A DNA stretch of 64,000 bases from Zoogloea sp. GTDB taxonomy: Bacteria > Pseudomonadota > Gammaproteobacteria > Burkholderiales > Rhodocyclaceae. Below the pieces are notes generated by a model. That model saw nothing but the letters and a program-made list of their open reading frames with translations, ran no database searches and was not told where the DNA came from. The stretch lies in contig NZ_JAQVCN010000001.1 of the NCBI RefSeq assembly GCF_028689785.1, positions 206,679 through 270,678 on the forward strand, in the 5' to 3' direction. Positions 7,786 to 16,710 of the stretch are shown here, piece after piece; the first letter of the stretch is position 1; every line of letters begins with the position of its first letter. A program made the position numbers and the translations under genes.

Positions 7786-9642
7786 ATGCCCATCCACCTC
7801 CTCCCCGACCACCTGATCAACCAGATCGCCGCTGGCGAGGTGGTGGAGCGCCCCGCCTCGGTGCTCAAGGAGGTGCTGGAAAACGCCATGGATGCCGGCT
7901 CCACCGCGGTGGAAGTGCAACTGGAGCAGGGCGGCGTGCGGCGCATCCGGGTGGCCGACGACGGCTGCGGGATCCCCAAGGACGAGCTGCCCCTGGCCCT
8001 GGAACGTCACGCCACCAGCAAGATCACCAGCCTCGACGACCTGGAGCGGGTGGGCACCATGGGCTTTCGCGGCGAGGCCCTGGCCGCCATCGCCGCCGTG
8101 TCGCGCATGAGCATCACCAGCCGCGCCGACGGCGCCCCCCACGCCTGGCGCATCGACGCCGACCCGCGCGAGCTGGCCCCCGCCGCCCTCAACCACGGCA
8201 GCGTGGTTGACGTGGCCGACCTGTATTTCAACACCCCGGCCCGGCGCAAGTTTCTGAAGAGCGAGGGCACCGAGTTTTCCCACTGCGATGACGTCTTCCG
8301 GCGCGTGGCCCTGGCCCGACCCGACGTGGCCTTGCAACTCAGCCACAACGGCCGGGTCAGCCAGCGCCTGCCCTCCGGCACCCGCGAAGCCCGGGTGCGT
8401 GCGCTGCTCGGCGACGATTTCCTGGCCTCGGCCCGGGCCGTGGAGGCCGAATCCGGCCTGCTCCACCTGCACGGTTTTGCCTCGCTGCCGGCCTACTCGC
8501 GCAGCAACCGGGACGCTCAGTTCTTCTACGTGAACGGCCGCTTCGTGCGCGACAAGCTGGTCACCCACGCCATCCGCGAGGCCTACGCCGATATCCTCCA
8601 CGGCAGCCGCCACCCGGCCTATGTGCTGTTCCTGGAGCTCGACCCGTTTGGCGTGGATGTGAACGTGCACCCGGCCAAGATCGAGGTGCGTTTCCGGGAT
8701 TCCCGTGCCGTGCACCAGTTCGTGTATCACGCCCTGCAACGCACCCTCGCCGCCTCCGGTGCCGGGGCCGGCATGGCCGCGGGCAGCCCGCCCGCCGACA
8801 GCACGGAAGACACGGCCCCGGCGCCCACCGCCGCCGCAGTGCCCTATCCCCACGCCCCCCAGCCCTACCAGTCGCGGCTGGCCATGGAGCCGGTCACCCG
8901 GGCCTACTACGACTTCGCCGCCTCGGCCCGCCCCGAGCCCGTCACCAGCGAACCCTTGCAGAGCCGCAGCGACGGCTTTGTGGCAACGGCCTTCGCCCCC
9001 CGCAGCGCGGTGCCCCTCATGCAGCCCGGCGCCGCCCCCGCCCTGCCCGCCAGCGACCTGGCACCGCCCCTGGGCTACGCCCTCGCCCAGCTCCATGGCG
9101 TGTACATCCTGGCCCAGAACGAGGGCGGGCTGATCCTGGTGGACATGCACGCCGCCCACGAACGCATCCTCTACGAGCGCCTCAAGACCCTGCTCGATGG
9201 CACCCCCGGGGTGCAGCGCCTGCTCATCCCTGCGGTCTTTGGCGTGGGGCAGAAAGACATGCTCACTGCCGAGGAACACAGCGAACTGCTCGAACGCATG
9301 GGCTTTGAAGTTGGCCCCGCCGGCCCCCAGGAGCTGGCCGTGCGCAGCGTGCCGGCGCTCCTCGCCAGTGCTCCGGTAAGCGAACTGGTGCGCGCCCTGC
9401 TGGCCGAGCTGCGCGACTTCCCCAGCACCGAGGTCATCACCGCCCGCCGCAACGAGCTGCTCGCCACCATGGCCTGCCACGGCGCCGTGCGCGCCAACCG
9501 CAGCCTGACCCTGCCCGAGATGAACGCCCTGCTGCGGGAAATGGAGGCCACCGAGCGGGCCGATCAATGCAACCACGGCCGCCCCACCTGGACAGCCCTG
9601 AGCATGGCCGACCTGGATCGCCTGTTCCTGCGCGGACGCTGA
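7786..9642 (+). CDS. mutL: DNA mismatch repair protein MutL
   Basis: A 618-residue GHKL ATPase that links MutS recognition to MutH/UvrD or to its own endonuclease in mismatch repair. The N-terminus reads IHLLPDHLINQIAAGEVVER, then ENAMDAGST (motif I, metal and ATP binding), DDGCGI (motif II) and GFRGEALAAI (motif III). FFYVNGRFVRD and VDVNVHPAKIEVRF complete the transducer domain by about residue 330. A Pro/Ala-rich linker (roughly 330-420) leads to the C-terminal dimerisation domain, with LIPAVFGV and ending MADLDRLFLRGR. The conserved endonuclease motif DQHAxxER appears as MHAAHERILYERL, with the first Asp-Gln replaced, so nicking activity is doubtful. The start at 7786 gives the family N-terminus. 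No miaA or hfq follows, unlike in enterobacteria. Confidence 0.97.
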   Translation: MPIHLLPDHLINQIAAGEVVERPASVLKEVLENAMDAGSTAVEVQLEQGGVRRIRVADDGCGIPKDELPLALERHATSKITSLDDLERVGTMGFRGEALAAIAAVSRMSITSRADGAPHAWRIDADPRELAPAALNHGSVVDVADLYFNTPARRKFLKSEGTEFSHCDDVFRRVALARPDVALQLSHNGRVSQRLPSGTREARVRALLGDDFLASARAVEAESGLLHLHGFASLPAYSRSNRDAQFFYVNGRFVRDKLVTHAIREAYADILHGSRHPAYVLFLELDPFGVDVNVHPAKIEVRFRDSRAVHQFVYHALQRTLAASGAGAGMAAGSPPADSTEDTAPAPTAAAVPYPHAPQPYQSRLAMEPVTRAYYDFAASARPEPVTSEPLQSRSDGFVATAFAPRSAVPLMQPGAAPALPASDLAPPLGYALAQLHGVYILAQNEGGLILVDMHAAHERILYERLKTLLDGTPGVQRLLIPAVFGVGQKDMLTAEEHSELLERMGFEVGPAGPQELAVRSVPALLASAPVSELVRALLAELRDFPSTEVITARRNELLATMACHGAVRANRSLTLPEMNALLREMEATERADQCNHGRPTWTALSMADLDRLFLRGR

Positions 9643-9789
9643 GTTTTACCAATCGAACAGCACGCGTCACGGGGGATTGTCATCCGCCCCGTATAAACTG
9701 CGGGCTTTTGCTGCCCGCTCGACCCGAATCGCGCAAACCTCGACCCCAGGCGCTTGCCTGCCCGACGGTCACGATTGGAATCCTGTCTG

Positions 9790-11418
9790 ATGCCCTCGAA
9801 CTACACCTACCCCTCACCGTCGGCCACCACACGGCCGGGCTGGGGAACGCTACTCATCCTCCTGTGCCTGGCCCTGGCGGTGCGCCTGTGGCTGTTCGTC
9901 GGCCTGTCCGGCTCGGACGACGCCGTCTATTCCCTGCGGGGCCTGGAAGTCACCCTTGGCCAGTGGCTACCCTCCGACTACGTCGGCGATCTGCGCTACG
10001 GCATGAACCTGCCCATCGCCGTCTCGCTGAAGCTGCTGGGCATGAACGACGCCGGCCTGGTCGGTTGGGGCCTGCTGTGCTCCCTGGCCGAAATCGCCCT
10101 CATCTACCTTTTTGCCGAGCGCACCTGGGGCCGGCGCGCGGCGGTGTTCTCCAGCGCGATCCTGATCGTCACCCCCCTGCACCTGACATCGGCCACCAAT
10201 ATGTGGGCCGACGCCCCTTTCTCGCTCTTCCTCAGCACATCGGCGATCCTGCTGTGGGCCGGCGTGCGTTCCGGCCGGGCGCCACTGATCCTCGCCGCCG
10301 GTCTGGTCTGCGGGCTGGCAGGCTGGATCAAACCCGAGCCCGCGGTGGTCTTTGGCCTGATCCTGACCATCCTGGCCCTCGTCCACCTCAAGGCACGCCG
10401 CCAGGTGGGCTGGATCTTTGTCGGCGCCATCCTCGCCGCCATTCCCAACCTGATCCTGTTCACCTGGGCTTTCGGCGACCCGCTTTACTACCTGCATGCG
10501 GGCGCCCGCAACCTGCAATCGAATTTCATCGAAAACGCCGCCCCCTGGGGCGACCATTCGGGCAGCTACTATTTCCGCCTGTTCTTCATCGACGGTCGCG
10601 CCTTCTGGCTCGCACCGCTGCTGGCCGTCCCGGGCATGGCCCTGGCGCTGTTTAAGGGCAGCGACGAGGAGCGCCGGGCCGGGCGCTTCGTGACCCTGTG
10701 GGCCGTGCTGCTGGTGCTGGGCTTTTCCTTCTTCGTTTACTCCCTGTCTCCCCTCCGCCTGATCCCGAAACAGTACAACTACGCCCTGATCTTCGCCGCG
10801 CCCCTTGCCCTGCTGGCCGGGCTCACCCTGACCCGGCTGAGCCCGCTGCTCGCAATACCGGTGCTCTTGACCGCTGTGATCGGCGGACTGCTGCTGGGTT
10901 GCCTGGACGGATTCTCCCGTCACCTCCACGGAGAAACCCACTTCGCCTCGCTGCGCTTTGCGCGCCAGCACCCGGAGGCCGTGGTTTTCGTGAGCAGCCA
11001 GGGCTACAACCTGAACAGCGTGCTACGCCTGATGGGCCGTGAGCACGCCCCCAACGCACGCCGCCTCGGCGAACTTGCACCGGCCCGCGACGAGCCCTCC
11101 CCGCTCCCCGCCGACCGCCCCTACTTCGTGGCCTTTCACCCCAGCTGGCCGGAGACCCGAGGCAAGGCAGGGCAACTGCTGAAGGGGGACAGCGCACACT
11201 GTCTGAGCCCCGTTGCCGAGCGTATCGGCACCCCCAATGGCACCGAACGGGTGCTCAGCGCACTGCTGGTGGCCGTCCGCTCGGTGCTCCCCCCTGCCCT
11301 CGACCAGAGAGTGAGCTTCACCGACGATGTCCTGCACCCCCAGCCGGTGCGCCTCTATGCCCTTGACGGAGCCTGCCTTCGCCAGGGCAGCACCCGACTC
11401 GCCGACCTTCGCCCCTGA
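9790..11418 (+). CDS. GT39/ArnT-like integral membrane glycosyltransferase
   Basis: A polytopic membrane protein of about 542 residues with 11-13 predicted helices in the first 400 residues and a soluble C-terminal part. The first periplasmic loop contains LSGSDDAVYSLRGLEVTLG, the acidic position where GT-C enzymes of the PMT/ArnT group hold the catalytic Asp. GLAGWIKPEPAVVFGLI also fits the dolichyl-phosphate-mannose transferase superfamily (PF13231). Such enzymes use polyprenyl-phosphate sugars as donors. The acceptor (lipid A, protein or polysaccharide) is unknown. ATG 9790 is preferred over an in-frame TTG at 9754. A TATAAA hexamer lies at 9692-9697. It is a stand-alone gene between mutL and rsuA. 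Confidence 0.8.
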   Translation: MPSNYTYPSPSATTRPGWGTLLILLCLALAVRLWLFVGLSGSDDAVYSLRGLEVTLGQWLPSDYVGDLRYGMNLPIAVSLKLLGMNDAGLVGWGLLCSLAEIALIYLFAERTWGRRAAVFSSAILIVTPLHLTSATNMWADAPFSLFLSTSAILLWAGVRSGRAPLILAAGLVCGLAGWIKPEPAVVFGLILTILALVHLKARRQVGWIFVGAILAAIPNLILFTWAFGDPLYYLHAGARNLQSNFIENAAPWGDHSGSYYFRLFFIDGRAFWLAPLLAVPGMALALFKGSDEERRAGRFVTLWAVLLVLGFSFFVYSLSPLRLIPKQYNYALIFAAPLALLAGLTLTRLSPLLAIPVLLTAVIGGLLLGCLDGFSRHLHGETHFASLRFARQHPEAVVFVSSQGYNLNSVLRLMGREHAPNARRLGELAPARDEPSPLPADRPYFVAFHPSWPETRGKAGQLLKGDSAHCLSPVAERIGTPNGTERVLSALLVAVRSVLPPALDQRVSFTDDVLHPQPVRLYALDGACLRQGSTRLADLRP

Positions 11419-11526
11419 AGCTGCGGCGTTGACGGGGTCGCCCAGCCCCGCCGCCGGTCGGGGGTAGTTGCCGTCGCACTACTTCCGCGGAGACAATACC
11501 GGGTTGATCCGCGTAACCCCTCATCC

Positions 11527-12246
11527 GTGAAACTCGAACGCATCCTCCAGAATCAGGGCTTCGGCAGCCGTCGTCAGTGCCGGCAGCTCGTCGAACTCGG
11601 CGAAGTCCGCATCGACGGTGAAATCGTCGACAACCCGGGCGCCGAAATCGCCACCACCGGTCTCGTCTTCGAAGTCGAGGGCGAAGCCTGGACCTATCGC
11701 GAAAAGACCTATCTCGCCCTGTACAAGCCATCCGGCTACGAGTGCTCCCACGAGCCCAAGCACCACCGGGGCGTATATAGCCTGCTGCCCCACCAGCTCG
11801 TGGCCCGCAACGTGCAGAGCGTCGGGCGACTCGACGTGGATACCACCGGCCTGCTGCTCTTCTCCGACGATGGCGCCTTCATCCACAACCTGTCCTCCCC
11901 CAAAAAGCACGTCCCCAAGATCTACCGCGCCGAACTGTCCGAGGACGGCGGCGAGACGCTCATCCAGCGCCTGCTGGCCGGCGTCGACCTGATCGACGAA
12001 CCCCAGCCGGTGCCGGCACTCAGCGCCCGCCTGCTGGCCCCGCGCACCCTGGAGATGAGCGTCGATCTTGGCAAATACCACGTGGTCAAGCGCATGATTG
12101 CCGCCGCCGGCAACCATGTGGAACAGCTGCACCGCAGCGGCTTTGGCGGCCTCAGCCTGGGTGAAGGCTGCCTTGCCGGGCTAGCCGAAGGCGAATGGGT
12201 CTACCTCGAAGCGGCCGACCTCCAACAACTGCATCCCGCCGCCTGA
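11527..12246 (+). CDS. rsuA: 16S rRNA pseudouridine synthase, RsuA family
   Basis: A 239-residue enzyme that isomerises a uridine of 16S rRNA (U516 in E. coli numbering). An S4 RNA-binding domain occupies residues 1-60 ([20 protein letters not shown]). The catalytic domain has the family motif [17 protein letters not shown] with the essential Asp, followed by [14 protein letters not shown], a feature of RsuA rather than Rlu[22 protein letters not shown] supplies the C-terminal substrate-contact block. The start is a GTG, required because the S4 domain begins there; no upstream ATG fits. Length matches RsuA (231 in E. coli). It lies 11 nt before the second pseudouridine synthase gene, so the two are probably cotranscribed. 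Confidence 0.9.
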   Translation: MKLERILQNQGFGSRRQCRQLVELGEVRIDGEIVDNPGAEIATTGLVFEVEGEAWTYREKTYLALYKPSGYECSHEPKHHRGVYSLLPHQLVARNVQSVGRLDVDTTGLLLFSDDGAFIHNLSSPKKHVPKIYRAELSEDGGETLIQRLLAGVDLIDEPQPVPALSARLLAPRTLEMSVDLGKYHVVKRMIAAAGNHVEQLHRSGFGGLSLGEGCLAGLAEGEWVYLEAADLQQLHPAA

Positions 12247-12257
12247 AAGGGCCGACC

Positions 12258-13502
12258 ATGACCGACACGCCCCGCCGCCGCCCGCCCGCTCCCACCCGGG
12301 TCGGCACCCTGAGCCTCAAGCCCCGCGCCGCAGCCCCCGCCAACCAGGCCCCGGCCGACGCGGCCCCCGCCGCCAAACCCGAGACCCGCGACTGGCGCAA
12401 GCCCGCCACCGGTGCCGGCCGTAAACGGGGCAAGGCATCTTTCCCCGAACAGGCCAACACCGAGCCCGTGCGCCGCAACGCTGATGCCGGTAACGAACGC
12501 CCCAGCGGCGATCGTCCGCCCCGTCAGGATGGCGACCGCCCCGCCCGCCCGTATGCTGATCGCCCACCTCGCCAGGATGGCGAGCGCCCGGCGCGCCCTT
12601 TCGGAGAGCGCCCACCCCGCGCTGCCAGCGACCGCCCCCGTGGCGACCGCCCGACGAATCAGGGTGGCGACCGCCCTGCCCGCCCGGAAGGCGAGCGCCC
12701 GCCCCGCCACGAACGCAAGGCCTGGACTGGTGAGCCGCGCCCGGCCCCGACTCCGTCCCCCCTTCGGGATGACGGCTCCATCCGCCTCTCCAAACGCATG
12801 ACCGAGCTGGGCCTGTGCTCCCGCCGGGAGGCCGACGAATACATCGAGAAGGGCTGGGTGCGCGTGGACGGCCGGGTGGTCAGCGAGCTGGGCTCGCGGG
12901 TCAAACCGGGCCAGCAGGTCGAGCTCGACCGGCGCGGCCAGACCTTCCAGGACCGCCGCGTCACCATCCTGCTCAACAAACCCGTGGGCTATGTGTCGGG
13001 CCAGGCCGAAGACGGCTACGAGCCTGCCAGCGTGCTCATCACCGCCGACAACCGCTGGGCTGAAGACCCCTCCGAAACCCGCTACCTCACCAGCCACCAC
13101 AAGGGCCTCGCCCCCGCAGGCCGCCTGGACATCGACTCCATCGGCCTGCTCGTATTCACCCAGGACGGGCGCATCGCCAGAGCCCTCATCGGCGACGACT
13201 CCAGCATCGAGAAGGAGTACCACGTGCGCGTCGAAGGCACCGTGGACGCCGCCGGGCTGAAGCTGCTCAACCACGGCCTGTCCCTCGACGGCGTGGCCCT
13301 GCGCCCGGCCAAGGTCAGCTGGCTGAATGAAGACCAGCTGCGCTTCGTGCTGCGGGAAGGCAAGAAACGCCAGATCCGGCGCATGTGCGAACTGGTCGGG
13401 CTGAAGGTCATCGGCCTCAAGCGGGTGCGCATCGGCCGCGTCATGCTCGGCCACCTGCCGCCGGGCCAGTGGCGCTACCTGGGCCCCGACGAGGTCTTCT
13501 GA
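12258..13502 (+). CDS. rluF: 23S rRNA pseudouridine synthase (RluF-like) with repetitive Arg/Pro-rich N-terminal arm
   Basis: A 414-residue protein, much longer than E. coli RluF (290). The last ~240 residues are the enzyme: an S4 domain ([19 protein letters not shown]), a catalytic loop [18 protein letters not shown] with the nucleophilic Asp, the RluF-like [10 protein letters not shown], and RQIRRMCE near the end. The first ~175 residues are low-complexity, rich in R, P, D and A. They contain imperfect repeats of the type [28 protein letters not shown] and [14 protein letters not shown]. Such basic disordered arms are known on beta- and gammaproteobacterial RluB-type enzymes and probably add RNA affinity. 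RluF in E. coli modifies U2604. The ATG at 12258 follows rsuA by 11 nt. RluF versus RluB assignment is by motif only. Confidence 0.82.
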   Translation: MTDTPRRRPPAPTRVGTLSLKPRAAAPANQAPADAAPAAKPETRDWRKPATGAGRKRGKASFPEQANTEPVRRNADAGNERPSGDRPPRQDGDRPARPYADRPPRQDGERPARPFGERPPRAASDRPRGDRPTNQGGDRPARPEGERPPRHERKAWTGEPRPAPTPSPLRDDGSIRLSKRMTELGLCSRREADEYIEKGWVRVDGRVVSELGSRVKPGQQVELDRRGQTFQDRRVTILLNKPVGYVSGQAEDGYEPASVLITADNRWAEDPSETRYLTSHHKGLAPAGRLDIDSIGLLVFTQDGRIARALIGDDSSIEKEYHVRVEGTVDAAGLKLLNHGLSLDGVALRPAKVSWLNEDQLRFVLREGKKRQIRRMCELVGLKVIGLKRVRIGRVMLGHLPPGQWRYLGPDEVF

Positions 13503-13518
13503 ATCCGCGAGCCCCACC

Positions 13519-14154
13519 ATGTCCATGACCGCCCTGCGCCGCCTCGTCGCCACCAGCCTTGCCGGCCTGCTCATCGGGCCGCTGGCCAGCGCAGCGCCCC
13601 TTGAAGCCGTGTACGAAGGCAGCCTGGTGCCGGAATCCTTCGACGCGCCCTTCCCGGTCACGGTCGAACTACGCGACCTGCAGGGGATCATTGTCGGTCA
13701 GGTCAAGGTTGGGGGGCCTTATTCCGGGTCGGCCCCGATCGCCTCCGGGGAGTTCGACAGCGGTCGCTGCACCCTCCGCGCACCGATCAGCCCCGGCACC
13801 GTACTGCGCCTCACCGGCACCTGCCACCCGCGGCTGTTCGAAGGCCGCTACACCCTCAGCTCAAACCGCAAGGACGGCAGTTCCACGGGCAGCTTCCGGC
13901 TGATGCGCAAGGCCGATGGTGGCAAACGGGGCGATGAGACCGCACGCCGCGGCGCCGTGCTGCCCACCACGACCCTGACCGAGTGCATCAACGCCAACAC
14001 CCGCTGCCTGGTGGGCTGCCCGCAGGGCGATTACAACGCCGAATTCCTGTGCGTAAACCGCTGCCGCCAGCGTCACCTGGCCTGCAAGGGCAAGACCACG
14101 CTGCCGCCTCCTGCCCCCAACCGCAGCACCGCCCCCGACACCACCGAGCGCTGA
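13519..14154 (+). CDS. Secreted Cys-rich protein of unknown function
   Basis: A 211-residue protein with a clear signal peptide (LVATSLAGLLIGPLASAAP, cut near residue 25). Residues 26-130 look beta-rich (VYEGSLVPESFDAPFPVTVEL, FEGRYTLSSNRKDGSSTGSF). The tail holds six cysteines at 156, 163, 167, 178, 182 and 189, giving C-x6-C-x3-C-x10-C-x3-C-x6-C. The inner part is a twin Cx3C pattern that could form a disulfide-locked helical hairpin in the periplasm. A Pro/Thr-rich end follows. No known domain was recognised. It starts 16 nt after the rluF stop and could share its transcript, although its likely location differs from that of the synthases. Confidence 0.75.
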   Translation: MSMTALRRLVATSLAGLLIGPLASAAPLEAVYEGSLVPESFDAPFPVTVELRDLQGIIVGQVKVGGPYSGSAPIASGEFDSGRCTLRAPISPGTVLRLTGTCHPRLFEGRYTLSSNRKDGSSTGSFRLMRKADGGKRGDETARRGAVLPTTTLTECINANTRCLVGCPQGDYNAEFLCVNRCRQRHLACKGKTTLPPPAPNRSTAPDTTER

Positions 14155-14289
14155 CCCGGCGCAAGCCGCCACGGGCCAGCACACTCCGCTCAGCCGATGC
14201 GGAAACGTGAGGTGGCGCCTCCTCATTGAGCATCTTCGGAAAACCGCCCCCGATCAGAACGCCCCTCCGCCAGAGCCACAGGCTGAAGG

Positions 14290-14295
14290 TATAAT
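14290..14295 (+). promoter_or_regulatory. Predicted -10 element of the prfB promoter
   Basis: A perfect TATAAT lies 34 nt upstream of the prfB ATG in a 175-bp non-coding gap. No clear -35 hexamer was found at 16-18 bp. As the genes that follow are closely packed, this may be the main promoter for prfB and the genes downstream of it. Confidence 0.55.
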
Positions 14296-14329
14296 GCCCG
14301 GTTTTCCCGCACCAGCCAGGGCCCCGATC

Positions 14330-15434
14330 ATGGAAGCAGAACGCCTCAACGCCATCTCCAACAAGCTCGCCGACCTGAAGGCCCGGGAGCTCGAACTTCG
14401 GAGGTATCTTTGACTACGATACCAAGGCAGAAAAGCTGATCGAAGTCAGCAAGCAGCTCGAAGACCCGAACATCTGGAACGACGCCGCCCAGGCCCAGGA
14501 GCTCGGCAAGGAAAAGAAAACCCTTGAAGGCGTGGTCGTGACCCTGCAGGAAATCGAACAGGGCCTCGCCGACGGCAAGGACCTCTTCGAACTCGCCTCC
14601 ATGGAAGAGGACGAGGACACCATGCAGGCCGTCGAAGCCGACGTTGCCAGCCTGGAAACCCGGGTGGGCGAACTCGAATTCCGCCGCATGTTCAACAACC
14701 CGATGGACGGCAACGCCTGCTTCATCGAAATCCAGTCCGGCGCCGGTGGCACCGAGGCCCAGGACTGGGCCGGCATGCTCGAACGCATGTACCTGCGCTA
14801 TTGCGAGCGCAAGGGCTTCAACGTAGAACTGCTCGAAGAATCCGAAGGCGAAGTGGCCGGCATCAAGAGCGCCACCATCAAGGTCGGCGGCGAGTACGCC
14901 TACGGCTTCCTGCGCACCGAGACCGGCATCCACCGCCTCGTCCGCAAGAGCCCCTTCGACTCCAATGCCCGGCGCCACACCAGCTTCTGCTCGGTGTTCG
15001 TGTTCCCCGAGGTGGACGACTCCATCGAGATCGACATCAACCCCGCCGACGTGCGCACCGACACCTACCGGGCCTCCGGCGCGGGCGGTCAGCACATCAA
15101 CAAGACCGACTCCGCGGTGCGTCTCACCCACATCCCCACCGGCATCGTCGTGCAGTGCCAGAACGACCGCTCCCAGCACCGCAACAAGGACGAAGCCTGG
15201 TCCATGCTGCGCGCCCGCCTGTACGAAGCCGAACTGCGCAAGCGCCAGTCCGAGCAGCAGAAGCTCGAAGACGCCAAGAGCGACATCGGCTGGGGCCACC
15301 AGATCCGCTCCTACGTGCTCGACCAGTCGCGCATCAAGGATCTGCGCACCAGCTACGAAGTCGGCAACACCCAGGCCGTGCTCGACGGCGACCTGGACGG
15401 CTTCATCCAGGCCAGCCTGAAGCAGGGCGTCTGA
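14330..15434 (+). CDS. prfB: Peptide chain release factor 2, expressed by programmed +1 frameshift
   Basis: RF2 recognises UGA and UAA codons and triggers peptide release. The first reading frame (14330-14413) encodes 27 residues ending REYL-like (LRRYL) at an in-frame TGA. A +1 shift at CTT-T continues as [19 protein letters not shown] to 15434, for about 367 residues (365 in E. coli). The GGQ peptidyl-transfer motif is at residues 252-254 ([10 protein letters not shown]), and the stop-codon-reading SPF motif is in VRKSPFDSN. The coding region must be read as a join with T14411 skipped. It is the first gene of a codirectional cluster that reaches lysS, its usual neighbour, about 7.4 kb further on. 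Confidence 0.97.
14400..14414 (+). promoter_or_regulatory. Programmed +1 ribosomal frameshift site in prfB
   Basis: The stretch GGAGG-TAT-CTT-TGA-C has the three known parts of the RF2 autoregulation site: an internal Shine-Dalgarno-like GGAGG three nucleotides before the slippery CTT, a slow UGA, and the following C that weakens termination. Low RF2 lets the ribosome slip from CUU to UUU and read on. The spacing is the same as in E. coli. Confidence 0.95.
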
Positions 15435-15457
15435 GCCCGTCGACCGCAGGAGTTGTG

Positions 15458-16702
15458 ATGAAGCGTCTGCTCGTCGGCCTGCTGGCCGTCATCCTGCTCC
15501 TGCTGGCGGGGGTCACCGTGCTGGCCTTCCGGGCCATCCAGGACACCCCGCTGGTCACTGGCGACGGTGTGCTGTCCCCGTCGGCCGTCAGCCGTGCCAA
15601 AACGGTCATCCGCCTCAACGACCCACGCCGCCTGCGCCCCGGCACCAACAGGGAGAGCCGCATCCTGGCCCCCGACCTGGAAACCCTGGTCAACCTGGCC
15701 CTGCGGCGGGGTCACGCCACGGTGGTCCTCGAAGACGGCCTGGCTGACCTGCGCTACACCCTGGCCATGCCGGCCACGCCCCTGGGCCGCTACCTCAACC
15801 TGTGGGCCCGGGTGGCCGTGGGGCCTGAGGGCGTAGAGTTCCACAAGGTTCGCGTGGGCAGCGTGCCCATTCCCGGCCCCCTGTTCCGCATGGGGCTCGA
15901 TTACGCCATCGGCAAATCCGAACTCGCTCCCGACCTCGCCCTGCTGCGCCAAACCATCCATCACGTCGCCTTCGTGCCCGGCGAGCTGCGCATCCGCTAC
16001 ACCTGGAAACCCGAAATCCTCGACAGCGCCCGCGCCCGAGTACTGTCCCAGGAAGACCGGGAACGTCTCGCCGCCGCCCACCTCCGCCTCGTCGCCCACA
16101 TGGACCAGGCCGGGGACGGCCGCCGCCAGGCACCCCTGGCCGATGTGCTCGGGCCGCTGCTGCAGGAAGCTGCAGGCGCCAATGCCGGCACCGACCTGGG
16201 GCGCGCCTACCGCAACCTGCTGCTGGTCACTGCCTTCCAGCTGTCGGGTCGCAACATCGCCCAGCTGGTGCCCGAGGCTGCCCAGTGGCCCCGACCACGC
16301 CCCCTCACCCTCACCCTGCGCGGCCGCGAAGACCTGGCCCAGCACTTCATGGTGTCGGCGGCCCTGGCCGCCTGGGCCGGCGAACCCCTGGCCAGCGCCG
16401 TGGGGGTGGGCAAGGAAGTGGACGACGCCCACAGCGGCAGCGGCTTCTCGTTCGCCGATCTGGCCGCCGACCGGGCGGGCACCCGCCTGGGCGAGCTGGT
16501 GGCAGGCAACCCCCAGCGTCTTGCCGCGGCCGTGGGCGCCGGGCTCACCGACACGGCGCTGCTGCCGTCCATCACCGGCCTGCCCGAATCCATGATGACC
16601 GCCGAATTCCAGCGCCGCTTCGGCGGGGTCGGCGCGCCGGCCTACCAGCGCATGAGTGACGAGATCGACCGGCGCATCGACGCCCTGTCCCTCTTCCGCT
16701 GA
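15458..16702 (+). CDS. Membrane-anchored conserved protein of unknown function
   Basis: A 414-residue protein with one N-terminal membrane anchor or signal (RLLVGLLAVILLLLAGVTVLA) and the rest probably periplasmic. Notable blocks are VIRLNDPRRLRPGTNRE (about 50-66), FHKVRVGSVPIPGPLFRMGL (about 130) and a C-terminal segment DDAHSGSGFSFADLAADRAG (about 325-345), then GELVAGNP and LTDTALLPSITGLPESM. The GSGFSFADLAADRAGT block looks conserved and might hold an active or ligand site, but I do not recognise the family. A ribosome site (AGGAG) precedes the ATG. It begins 24 nt after prfB and ends 8 nt before the condensin kleisin gene, so it is within the same apparent operon. Confidence 0.7.
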   Translation: MKRLLVGLLAVILLLLAGVTVLAFRAIQDTPLVTGDGVLSPSAVSRAKTVIRLNDPRRLRPGTNRESRILAPDLETLVNLALRRGHATVVLEDGLADLRYTLAMPATPLGRYLNLWARVAVGPEGVEFHKVRVGSVPIPGPLFRMGLDYAIGKSELAPDLALLRQTIHHVAFVPGELRIRYTWKPEILDSARARVLSQEDRERLAAAHLRLVAHMDQAGDGRRQAPLADVLGPLLQEAAGANAGTDLGRAYRNLLLVTAFQLSGRNIAQLVPEAAQWPRPRPLTLTLRGREDLAQHFMVSAALAAWAGEPLASAVGVGKEVDDAHSGSGFSFADLAADRAGTRLGELVAGNPQRLAAAVGAGLTDTALLPSITGLPESMMTAEFQRRFGGVGAPAYQRMSDEIDRRIDALSLFR

Positions 16703-16710
16703 CTGCGTCC

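Noticed and set aside
9677..9697. TTGTCA and TATAAA as a promoter pair before the GT39 gene
   Set aside because: The spacer is only 9 bp, too short for sigma-70. TATAAA alone may be a -10, which is mentioned in the gene entry only.
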